DNA of 64,000 nucleotides from Azotobacter beijerinckii. GTDB lineage: Bacteria > Pseudomonadota > Gammaproteobacteria > Pseudomonadales > Pseudomonadaceae. Below the pieces are notes generated by a model. That model ran no database searches. It was given only the letters and a program-made list of their open reading frames with translations, and had not been told where the DNA came from. Made by a program: the position numbers and the translations under genes. Shown piece by piece: positions 29,777 through 37,505 of this stretch; the first letter of the stretch is position 1; each line of letters begins with the position of its first letter. The stretch lies in the NCBI RefSeq assembly GCF_900110885.1, contig NZ_FOFJ01000010.1, positions 1-64,000 on the forward strand, read 5' to 3'.

Positions 29777-30394
29777 TCAGGACAGAATCACCAGACGGTC
29801 GGGCAGCTCGTTGCGTTCATGGGTGGCGGGCAGGTGCTCCTTGAGCAGCGCGCCGCAGGCCTCGATGCAGGTGAGGAAGCCCTGCAACGTCTCGCCGCGT
29901 TTCACCTGGGCGGTGAAGGTTTCGACGATGGCCTGCCAGGTGGAGTCGTCCAGGCGACTGGAAATTCCCCGGTCGACCAGAATTTCCACATAGCGCTCGG
30001 CCTCCGAGACGAAGATCAGCATGCCGCTCTCCGCCTCGGTGCGATGCAGGTTGAGTTCGATGAACTGCCGCCGGGCCAGGTTGCTGGCGCGCCAGTGGCG
30101 TACCGCCCGGGGGACCAGTCGGGTGGTGATGGCGGGAAGACGGAACAGCAGGCTGCAGAGGATGAAGGTCGCCCACTGCGCCAGCAGCAGGTGCCCCGCG
30201 CTCAGCCAGCCACCGACGAGGTTGACCGGGCCGGGCAGCAGCAGGGCGACCAGCCCGGCCCAGAGCAGGGAGATATAGGTGTAGTCGTCGGCCCGCGCCG
30301 CCAGTACCGTCACCAGTTCGGCATCGGTATCGCGCTCGATCCGCTCGATCGCCGCGGCGACCTGCCGCTGTTCGCTTTCGGTCAGCAATTTCAT
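29777..30394 (-). CDS. TPM-domain membrane protein
   Basis: A 205-residue protein with a TPM domain (TLP18.3/Psb32/MOLO-1 fold). The N-terminal LTESEQRQVAAAIERIERDT starts the domain, interrupted by two hydrophobic segments (about 40-95) and resumed at AESGMLIFVSEAERYVEILV and DRGISSRLDDSTWQAIVETF. This split layout is seen in the short partner of LemA operons. It probably sits in the inner membrane. It is the last gene of the lemA-TPM-TPM operon, 15 bp after the previous gene. Confidence 0.85.
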   Translation of the reverse strand: MKLLTESEQRQVAAAIERIERDTDAELVTVLAARADDYTYISLLWAGLVALLLPGPVNLVGGWLSAGHLLLAQWATFILCSLLFRLPAITTRLVPRAVRHWRASNLARRQFIELNLHRTEAESGMLIFVSEAERYVEILVDRGISSRLDDSTWQAIVETFTAQVKRGETLQGFLTCIEACGALLKEHLPATHERNELPDRLVILS

Positions 30395-30409
30395 GGGTTG
30401 TCCGTGTCC

Positions 30410-31132
30410 TTACCAGCCACCTGAGGCTCCACCGCCGCCGAAGCCGCCGCCCCGCCCGCTAAAACCACCCCCACCACCGCCTCCGCGACGCAGGCCGCCC
30501 AGCAGCGCACCGGCTATGAATGCACCGCGGCCATGCCCGCTGCGGATCAGCAGCAGGATGACCATCAGCAGCAGGAGTAGCGCGCCCGGCGACGGCCCGT
30601 CCGCATCCCGATCCGCGGCGCCCGATCCTTGTTCGCCCGGCAAGGGCTCGCCGCCCAGTACCCGGATCATCGCCGCCGCCCCTTCGGTGACGCCGCGGGC
30701 AAAGTCGCCTTGCTTGAAGGCGGGAGCGATGATGTTGTGGATGATGAGCGAGGACTGGGCGTCGGTCAGGCGCTCTTCCAGGCCATAGCCGACCTCGATG
30801 CGGACCTGCCGTTCGTCGCGCGCGACGATCAGCAAGGCGCCGTTGTCCTTGCCCTTCTGGCCGATGCCCCAGCGGCGGCCCAGTTCGACGCCGAACTCCT
30901 CGATGCTGCGCCCTTGCAGGTCCGGAACGGTGACCACCACCAGCTGATCGCCGGTCGCCTGCTCATGGGCCGCCAGCATCTGGGTCAGGCGGGCCTCGGT
31001 GGACGCATCGAGCAAGTCGGCATGATCGACCACCCGTCCGCTCAAGGTCGGGAAACTGACCTCCTGCGCCTGGACGAGGAGGGCGCAGGCGCAGAGCAGC
31101 AGGCCCTGAAGGAGCCTGTGTGCCGCGCTCAT
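30410..31132 (-). CDS. TPM-domain protein, YgcG-like
   Basis: A 240-residue exported protein. The signal peptide ends at VQA (about residue 22), followed by the TPM domain: PTLSGRVVDHADLLDASTEA, GDQLVVVTVPDLQGRSIEEF and GKDNGALLIVARDERQVRIE. Then come one membrane helix (LLLLLMVILLLI) and a Gly/Ser-rich tail ending GGGFGGGGASGGW. The start overlaps the lemA stop (ATGA). The Gly-rich C-terminus is typical for this family. Confidence 0.9.
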   Translation of the reverse strand: MSAAHRLLQGLLLCACALLVQAQEVSFPTLSGRVVDHADLLDASTEARLTQMLAAHEQATGDQLVVVTVPDLQGRSIEEFGVELGRRWGIGQKGKDNGALLIVARDERQVRIEVGYGLEERLTDAQSSLIIHNIIAPAFKQGDFARGVTEGAAAMIRVLGGEPLPGEQGSGAADRDADGPSPGALLLLLMVILLLIRSGHGRGAFIAGALLGGLRRGGGGGGGFSGRGGGFGGGGASGGW

Positions 31133-31743
31133 CGGAACTTCACTTGCGGCGCCTGTTCCGCGCCCTGGGTCGTGGCCTCGAAGCTCTCGCGGACCGGCAT
31201 GTCGCTGTAGAGCACGCTGTGCCAGATGCGCCCGGGGAAGGTGCGAATCTCGGTGTTGTAACGCGCCACGGCGGCAATGAAGTCGCGACGCGCCACCGCG
31301 ATGCGATTTTCGGTGCCTTCCAGCTGGGACTGCAGGGTGAGGAAGTTCTGGTTGGACTTCAGCTCGGGATAGCGCTCGGAGACCACCATCAAGCGGCTCA
31401 GCGCGCCGCTCAGCTGATCCTGTGCCTGCTGGAATTGCTGCAGCTTCTGCGGATCGTCCAGCGTGCGGGCATCCACCTGGATGGAGGTGGCCTTGGCCCG
31501 GGCCTCGATCACCGCGGTCAGGGTTTCCCGTTCCTGCTGGGCGTAGCCCCTGACCGTTTCCACCAGATTGGGAATCAGGTCGGCACGCCGCTGGTACTGA
31601 TTTTCCACCTGCCCCCAGGTCGCCTTGACCTGCTCGTCGTAGGTGGGAATGTCGTTGATGCCGCAGCCCGCCAGGAGCCACGACACGACCAGGAGCGTGG
31701 CCAGCCGCCAATCGAACCGATAGCCTTGCTTGGAATGGATCAT
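31129..31743 (-). CDS. lemA: LemA family protein
   Basis: A 204-residue membrane-anchored helical protein. ATG 31743 (MIHSKQGYRFDWRLATLLVV) gives a signal/anchor with a lipobox-like LLAGC, so it may be a lipoprotein. YDEQVKATWGQVENQYQRRA and DLIPNLVETVRGYAQQERET are the LemA core; FLTLQSQLEGTENRIAVARR and YNTEIRTFPGRIW complete it. Function is uncertain; the family is often paired with TPM proteins, as here. An upstream in-frame extension to 31848 has no ribosome binding site. Confidence 0.92.
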   Translation of the reverse strand: MIHSKQGYRFDWRLATLLVVSWLLAGCGINDIPTYDEQVKATWGQVENQYQRRADLIPNLVETVRGYAQQERETLTAVIEARAKATSIQVDARTLDDPQKLQQFQQAQDQLSGALSRLMVVSERYPELKSNQNFLTLQSQLEGTENRIAVARRDFIAAVARYNTEIRTFPGRIWHSVLYSDMPVRESFEATTQGAEQAPQVKFR

Positions 31744-31844
31744 CCGCTTGTTCCGTCTTGCCAATGGAGTGGGCCTGCCACAACGGTAGACCATTGGCAG
31801 CCAGAAGCCTGGCGGCCAAGGGGTTTCGAACGGCCGCGGATGCG

Positions 31845-33608
31845 TCACCGGCCGCCCGGCCTGCTCAGTGCCAGCAGGCGCTGCACGCCGACCGGCTCCT
31901 CGGCGAGCAGCGGCACCACCGCATGGCGGCGGGCATGTCGGCTGGCCACCGCCTCGATTTCGCGCAACTCGCTCCAGGCCCGCTGGCGCAGCAGGGGCGA
32001 GTCGGTGTGTGCGGCGGCGACGCTGTTGTTGATCACCCAGGCCCAGGGTTCGATGCCGGCGCGGCGCAGGTCGGCCTGCAGGTTGGCGGCCTCCAGTACC
32101 GGGGTGGTTTCCGCCAGGGTCACCAGCAGCACCTTGGTCTGCTGCGGGTCCTGCAGTTGCATCATCGGCGTGGTGAAGCGCATCCCGCTGGCGCCCATCT
32201 GCCGCTCGATCTCGCGGTGGTAGGCGCCGGTGGCGTCGAGCAGCAGCAGGGTGTGGCCGGTCGGTGCGGTGTCCATGACCACGAACTTGCGGCCGGCCTC
32301 GCGGATGACCCGCGAGAAGGCCTGGAACACCGCGATCTCCTCGGTGCAGGGCGAGCGCAGGTCCTCGGCCAGCAGCGCGCGGCCGGCCTCATCCAGCTTG
32401 GCGCCCTTGGTCGCCATCACGTGCTGGCGGTACTGCTCGGTCGCGGCCTGGGGATCGATGCGGCTGACGCTGAGGTTGTCCAGCGAGCCGTTCAGGGTTT
32501 CGCCCAGATGGCCGGCGGGGTCCGAGGTGGTGAGGTGCACTGGCAGGCCGCGGTGGGCCAGCTCCACCGCCACGGCGGCGGCCAGGGTGGTCTTGCCCAC
32601 GCCGCCCTTGCCCATCAGCATCACCAGGCCATGGCCGGCGGCGGCGATCTCGTCGACCAGTTCGGCGAGGCTCGGGGCCGGCAGCGTGGGCGCGGCGGCT
32701 ACCGCTTCGAGGGGGGCGCTGCCGGCGCCGTCGAGCAACTGGCGCAGCGCCTCGACGCCGACCAGGTTGAACGGCTTGAGGGCGATCCGGTCGCAGGGCA
32801 GGGCGCCGAGTGCTGCAGGCATGGCCGCCAGCGCCGCCTGCTCGCGGGCGCAGACGGCGGCGGCCAGGGTGTCCTGCGCGGCCTCGGTGGGTGGCAACAC
32901 GCCGTTGATCACCAGGTACTGCTGGCGCAGGCCGATGGCAGCCAGTTCCTCGTGGGTGCGTGCCACCTCGCGCAGGGTCGCCTGCTGGGCGCGGGCGACC
33001 AGCACCAGGCGGGTGCGTTGCGGGTCTGCGAGGGCTTCCACCGCTTCGCGATACTGGCTGCGTTGTTTGTCCAACCCGGCCAGCGGGCCGAGGCAGGAGG
33101 CGTCGCCCTTGCCGGCTTCGAGAAAGCCGCTCCAGGCGCCGGGCAGTTGCAGCAGGCGGATGGTGTGGCCGGTGGGGGCGGTATCGAAGACGATGTGCTC
33201 GTAGTCGGCAGTCAGCGCCGAGTCGACCAGCAGTGCGGTGAACTCGTCGAAGGCGGCGATCTCGGTGGTGCAGGCGCCGGACAGCTGCTCCTCCATGCCG
33301 CGGACCACGTCCTCGGCCAGCACGCCGCGGGCCGGGCCGACGATGCGCTCGCGATAGGCCTCGGCGGCGCCCTGCGGGTCGATCTCCAGCGCCGTCAGGT
33401 TGGCTACCGCCGGCACGGCGGTGATGTGGTTGCCGATGGCGATGCCGAACACCTGACCGACGTTGGACGCCGGGTCGGTGCTGACCAGCAGCACCCGCTT
33501 GCCGCTCTCGGCGAGGCGGATGGCGGTGGCGCAGGCGATCGAGGTCTTGCCGACGCCGCCCTTGCCGGTGAAGAACAGAAAGCGCGGTGGCTGCTCGAGA
33601 AATTCCAT
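31845..33608 (-). CDS. arsA: Arsenical pump-driving ATPase ArsA
   Basis: A 587-residue two-domain ATPase that energises arsenite/antimonite export and receives As(III) from a chaperone. Two P-loops are present: GKGGVGKTS at residues 15-23 and MGKGGVGKTT in the second half. DTAPTGHTIRLLQLPG and DTAPTGHTLLLLDATG are the signal-transduction sequences. The three As(III)-binding Cys of E. coli ArsA have counterparts in GACTTEIAAF, ASCLGPL and SPCTEEIAVF. It lies 13 bp after acr3, in one operon. ArsA with an ACR3 rather than ArsB permease is a known arrangement. The chaperone arsD is not present in the window. Confidence 0.96.
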   Translation of the reverse strand: MEFLEQPPRFLFFTGKGGVGKTSIACATAIRLAESGKRVLLVSTDPASNVGQVFGIAIGNHITAVPAVANLTALEIDPQGAAEAYRERIVGPARGVLAEDVVRGMEEQLSGACTTEIAAFDEFTALLVDSALTADYEHIVFDTAPTGHTIRLLQLPGAWSGFLEAGKGDASCLGPLAGLDKQRSQYREAVEALADPQRTRLVLVARAQQATLREVARTHEELAAIGLRQQYLVINGVLPPTEAAQDTLAAAVCAREQAALAAMPAALGALPCDRIALKPFNLVGVEALRQLLDGAGSAPLEAVAAAPTLPAPSLAELVDEIAAAGHGLVMLMGKGGVGKTTLAAAVAVELAHRGLPVHLTTSDPAGHLGETLNGSLDNLSVSRIDPQAATEQYRQHVMATKGAKLDEAGRALLAEDLRSPCTEEIAVFQAFSRVIREAGRKFVVMDTAPTGHTLLLLDATGAYHREIERQMGASGMRFTTPMMQLQDPQQTKVLLVTLAETTPVLEAANLQADLRRAGIEPWAWVINNSVAAAHTDSPLLRQRAWSELREIEAVASRHARRHAVVPLLAEEPVGVQRLLALSRPGGR

Positions 33609-33621
33609 GGGTGTTGCCTCC

Positions 33622-34701
33622 TCAGTTGTGCGACAGGCCGCGCTCGTACCAGGCGCGGCTGCGGTTCACCGTGCGTACCAGCCAGAGCATCACCGGCACC
33701 TCGATCAGCACGCCGACCACGGTGGCCAGCGCGGCGCCGGAATCGAAACCATAGAGAACGATGGCTACCGCCACCGCCAGTTCGAAGAAGTTCGAGGCGC
33801 CGATCATCGTCGAAGGCCCGGCGATGTCGTGGCGTACCCGGAAACGGCGATTGAGCCAGTAGCCGAGTCCGGCGATGAACAGGGTCTGCAGCAGGATCGG
33901 TACGGCCAGCATCAGGATGATCAGCGGCTGTTCGACGATCGCCTCGCCCTGGAAGGAGAACAGCAGCACCAGGGTGGCGAGCAGGGCGACGATGGAGAAC
34001 GGGCCGATCTTCGCCAGCGCCGTCTGGAAGGCCGCCGCACCGCGCCTGAGCAGCCGGGCACGGATGAACTGGGCGATGGCCAGCGGGACGACGATGTACA
34101 TCGCCACCGACAGCAGCAGGGTGTCCCAGGGCACCGGGATCGACGACACGCCGAGCAGCAGGGCGACGATGGGCGCGAAGGCGAAGATCATCACCAGGTC
34201 GTTGAGCGCCACCTGGGTCAGGGTGAAGTTGGCGTTGCCGCCGCACAGGTTGCTCCACACGAACACCATCGCCGTGCAGGGCGCGGCGCCGAGCAGGATC
34301 AGCCCGGCCATGTAGCTGTCGATCTCGCCGGCCGGCAGCCAGGGCGCGAACACCTGTTCGATGAACAGCCAGCCGAGCAGCGCCATGGAGAACGGCTTGA
34401 CCGCCCAGTTGACGAACAGAGTGATGCCCATCCCGGCCTTCTGCTGGTAGAGCTCGTGCAGGGCGCCGAAGTCGATCTTCATCAGCATGGGGACGATCAT
34501 CACCCAGATCAGCACGCCGACCGGGAGGTTGACCTGGGCGATCTCCAGCGCGCCGACCCCCTGGGCCACGGCCGGTGCATAGAGGCCGAGCAGGGTGCCG
34601 GCGACGATGCAGAGGAACACCCAGAGGGTCAGGTAGCGCTCGAAGAAGCCGAGCGGGGCGCCGGCGGCCTGCCTGGCCGCCACTTCGCAGGGGCTGGACA
34701 T
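33622..34701 (-). CDS. arsB: ACR3-family arsenite efflux permease
   Basis: A 359-residue permease with 10 helices of the ACR3 (bile/arsenite/riboflavin transporter) family exporting As(III). The essential TM4 Cys is in GAAPCTAMVFVWSNLCGGNA; MIVPMLMKIDFGALHEL and IGASNFFELAVAVAI are family motifs. ATG 34701 is preferred to the in-frame 34743 because AAGGAGATCTCCCCC directly precedes it. Transcribed divergently from arsR, with arsA downstream. It is often annotated acr3 or arsB. Confidence 0.95.
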   Translation of the reverse strand: MSSPCEVAARQAAGAPLGFFERYLTLWVFLCIVAGTLLGLYAPAVAQGVGALEIAQVNLPVGVLIWVMIVPMLMKIDFGALHELYQQKAGMGITLFVNWAVKPFSMALLGWLFIEQVFAPWLPAGEIDSYMAGLILLGAAPCTAMVFVWSNLCGGNANFTLTQVALNDLVMIFAFAPIVALLLGVSSIPVPWDTLLLSVAMYIVVPLAIAQFIRARLLRRGAAAFQTALAKIGPFSIVALLATLVLLFSFQGEAIVEQPLIILMLAVPILLQTLFIAGLGYWLNRRFRVRHDIAGPSTMIGASNFFELAVAVAIVLYGFDSGAALATVVGVLIEVPVMLWLVRTVNRSRAWYERGLSHN

Positions 34702-34761
34702 GGGGGAGATCTCCTTTTCCGGCCGGTTCACGTCGATGGTCATCAGTCTTTCATCTGTCTT

Positions 34762-34770
34762 TTCGAATAT
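34762..34770. promoter_or_regulatory. TTCGAATAT element before acr3
   Basis: This 9-mer occurs 61-69 bp upstream of acr3 and again at 40528-40536 upstream of arsJ. The shared word suggests a common regulator, possibly ArsR. Support is only sequence identity and position. Confidence 0.3.
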
Positions 34771-34893
34771 GTTGACATCCAGATGAGTTCGGGCTGTCGG
34801 GGGGGCTTTGGCCCCGATAGCCCGGAGCTTCAAATCATCGACTCCTTGAAAGTCCATGCAGCTCGGACTCGTCAAGTGTGCTCCTTTCACTTA

Positions 34894-34911
34894 ATATGCG
34901 GCAAGCCATAT
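34894..34911. promoter_or_regulatory. Candidate ArsR operator
   Basis: ATATG-CGGCAAGC-CATAT is a perfect 5-bp inverted repeat 45-62 bp before the arsR start. The layout ATATGCG...TATG resembles, as I remember it, the R773-type ArsR site. Confidence 0.55.
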
Positions 34912-34955
34912 GTTTTGGTTTCCAAATTCATGAAAAGCAACGTCTGGGGATTGCC

Positions 34956-35312
34956 ATGGTCGAGCACCTGACTCCCACCATGGTCTTCAAGTGTCTGGCC
35001 GAAGAGACCCGGGCGCGGATGACCCTGCTGATCGCCCGCGAGGGTGAGCTGTGCGTCTGCGAGCTGACCGCGGCGCTGGAGCAAAGCCAGCCGAAGATTT
35101 CCCGCCACCTCGCCCAGCTGCGCGCCTGTGGCGTGCTGGAAGACCGCCGCCAGGGGCAGTGGGTGTATTACCGCCTGCATCCCCATCTGCCGGACTGGGT
35201 GCACGAGATGCTGAAGACCATCCTGGCCGCCAACCGGAACTGGCTCGGCCCCGAGTTGCAGCGTCTGGAGCGCATGCGCAATCGCCCCGAACGCGCAACC
35301 ATCTGCGCCTGA
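34956..35312 (+). CDS. arsR: ArsR/SmtB-family arsenic repressor
   Basis: A 118-residue winged-helix repressor released by As(III). The inducer site is the alpha3 motif [20 protein letters not shown] with C33 and C35, as in R773-type ArsR; a third thiol may come from the nearby structure. [20 protein letters not shown] and [15 protein letters not shown] form the wing and C-terminal helix. ATG 34956 is the likely start; an upstream in-frame start (34878) would overlap the operator palindrome. It diverges from acr3-arsA. Confidence 0.93.
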   Translation: MVEHLTPTMVFKCLAEETRARMTLLIAREGELCVCELTAALEQSQPKISRHLAQLRACGVLEDRRQGQWVYYRLHPHLPDWVHEMLKTILAANRNWLGPELQRLERMRNRPERATICA

Positions 35313-35345
35313 ACCTGCAACCCGCGTCGCGGACGGAGACAGCCC

Positions 35346-35488
35346 ATGCACGACGATCTGCCCAACCTCGGTCCGCGCATTCTGTTGCTCTGCACCTTGG
35401 GATGGGTTTTCTGCGCGTCGTCCGGCAGCGGCAGGCCGAAAGGATCGAAGATCCGCGTTTCGGCGCCGAAACGCTCCAGGCCAGGCCC
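35346..35488. pseudogene. arsH: arsH relic with an internal inversion
   Basis: On the plus strand, ATG 35346 opens [16 protein letters not shown], which matches the ArsH N-terminus up to PRILLL. The sequence then continues as ArsH read on the opposite strand: minus-strand 35488 to 35400 encodes [20 protein letters not shown] and [10 protein letters not shown], the segment that should follow about 20 residues later. So the middle of arsH is inverted and the 3' two thirds are gone. ArsH is an NADPH-FMN reductase that oxidises trivalent organoarsenicals. It sits between arsR and ynfA, where an intact arsH would be expected. Confidence 0.75.
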
Positions 35489-35818
35489 ATGCTGAAAACC
35501 GTTGCCCTGTTTGCAGTGACCGCCGTTGCCGAGATTCTCGGCTGCTATCTGCCCTATCTCTGGCTCCGGGAGGGCAGGAGCGCCTGGCTGCTGGTGCCGG
35601 GGGCGATCTCCCTGGCGCTGTTCGCCTGGCTGCTGTCGCTGCATCCGACGGCGGCCGGGCGGGTCTATGCCGCCTATGGCGGGGTATACATCGGCGTTGC
35701 CCTGTTCTGGCTGTGGTGGGTCGATGGAGTACGTCCGACCTGGTGGGACCTGCTCGGCGGCAGCGTCGCCCTCACCGGCATGAGGGCGATCATCATGCTG
35801 GCCCCGCGAAACTCCTGA
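35489..35818 (+). CDS. YnfA/UPF0060 small membrane protein
   Basis: A 109-residue, four-helix membrane protein of the YnfA (UPF0060) family, related in fold to SMR/EmrE transporters. [40 protein letters not shown] and [20 protein letters not shown] are family landmarks. The start at 35489 abuts the arsH relic directly, so its original upstream context has been lost. Such genes occur in arsenic clusters, but a role in resistance is only inferred. Confidence 0.88.
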   Translation: MLKTVALFAVTAVAEILGCYLPYLWLREGRSAWLLVPGAISLALFAWLLSLHPTAAGRVYAAYGGVYIGVALFWLWWVDGVRPTWWDLLGGSVALTGMRAIIMLAPRNS

Positions 35819-35840
35819 TTTCTGAAACGAGGAAACCTTC

Positions 35841-36845
<1,005 letters not shown>

Positions 36846-36964
36846 GCACGCCGACGTTTCCCGCTGTCATTACCGCTCAGCGCGGGGGTCCAAGCGCCTG
36901 GCAGAGGCATCGGCTCGATGGGGTGCCGGCGCCCCGTTGAGGGGAAAGTCCAGACGCAAAGGCT

Positions 36965-37051
36965 TCAATCGCCTTTGTATGTGCCTTGCCAGGCGATACC
37001 GACTATCGACACCAGAAGAATCGTCGACCAGAAAGCCCACTGAATACCCAT
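36965..37051 (-). CDS. 28-residue single-helix membrane protein, sigma-54-type promoter
   Basis: A short frame not found by length-based gene calling. ATG 37051 follows GGAGG with a 9-base gap, an excellent ribosome binding site, and the stop is at 36965-36967. The product starts MGIQWAFWSTILLVSIVGIA and ends WQGTYKGD: an aromatic N-terminal face, one membrane helix (about 6-21), and a short polar tail. The 5' side carries a GG-N10-GC promoter (37092-37108) and two similar palindromes (37173-37190, 37216-37233), the standard layout of an enhancer-dependent gene. It stands alone, antisense to and converging on gapdh. The size recalls small oxidase or kinase subunits (CydX, KdpF), but I see no sequence match to one. 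Function unknown. Confidence 0.7.
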   Translation of the reverse strand: MGIQWAFWSTILLVSIVGIAWQGTYKGD

Positions 37052-37091
37052 GGTGCATAACCTCCGGAGCAGTGATGCTTGCTAAATCCCA

Positions 37092-37108
37092 AGCAAGTAT
37101 CCTTCCAG
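37092..37108 (-). promoter_or_regulatory. Sigma-54 (-24/-12) promoter
   Basis: Minus strand CTGGAAGGATACTTGCT fits YTGGCACGrNNNTTGCW with two mismatches and exact GG-N10-GC spacing. The predicted start is near 37082, giving a 30-base leader that contains the GGAGG site of the 28-aa gene. Confidence 0.65.
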
Positions 37109-37172
37109 CGAAGGGGTGTCCGCTCTACGGGGCTCACTGCGCGGCAGGCTCGCATCCGCGACGATGGGCAAT

Positions 37173-37190
37173 TGTCCCATATATGAAACA
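37173..37190. promoter_or_regulatory. Enhancer-type palindrome, proximal copy
   Basis: TGTCCC-ATATAT-GAAACA has half-sites of the form TGTYYC/GRRACA. Its centre is about 100 bp upstream of the predicted sigma-54 start, typical for an activator site. Confidence 0.55.
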
Positions 37191-37215
37191 GTCGGCCTTT
37201 CTTTAAGAGGTGGCA

Positions 37216-37233
37216 TGTTTCATATGTGGGATA
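37216..37233. promoter_or_regulatory. Enhancer-type palindrome, distal copy
   Basis: TGTTTC-ATATGT-GGGATA is nearly the reverse complement of the proximal copy. Centre-to-centre distance is 43 bp, about four helical turns, so both sites face the same side of the DNA. Confidence 0.55.
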
Positions 37234-37420
37234 TTCCGGCGGGCTGCGGGTTTCCAGACCATGGCGTCCGGCAAGCTGGTGTTGGGGATTTTTGCCGTGC
37301 CGGCCGCGTTCGAGCGAGGTCGGCCTGATCCTCGGCGCGGGCATGTGGCTCGAAAAAGGGCAGCCGTTCACGACAAACGCCGCCAGGTGGTGCTTGTCGG
37401 GGCCAGGTCGGCATCTTTAT
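37234..37420. other. Intergenic DNA before the topB promoter
   Basis: No convincing gene here. Short overlapping frames have no family features and no good ribosome binding sites. Confidence 0.4.
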
Positions 37421-37436
37421 CTGTGCATTTATACAG
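37421..37436. promoter_or_regulatory. LexA (SOS) box upstream of topB
   Basis: CTGTGCATTTATACAG is a perfect CTGT-N8-ACAG site with an AT-rich core (6 of 8), located 70-85 bp before the topB start and with no other gene between them. Confidence 0.75.
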
Positions 37437-37505
37437 GCAGCGATTGCCTGAACGCCGATTACTGCACATGCTTGACGCCATCGCGACAACCGACGATGGC
37501 GGACC

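Noticed and set aside
36939..36955. GAGGGGAAAGTCC, similar to the conserved core of RNase P RNA
   Set aside because: Only the short core matches; no flanking P-helices, CRIV/CRV or terminator are recognisable, and the size is too small.
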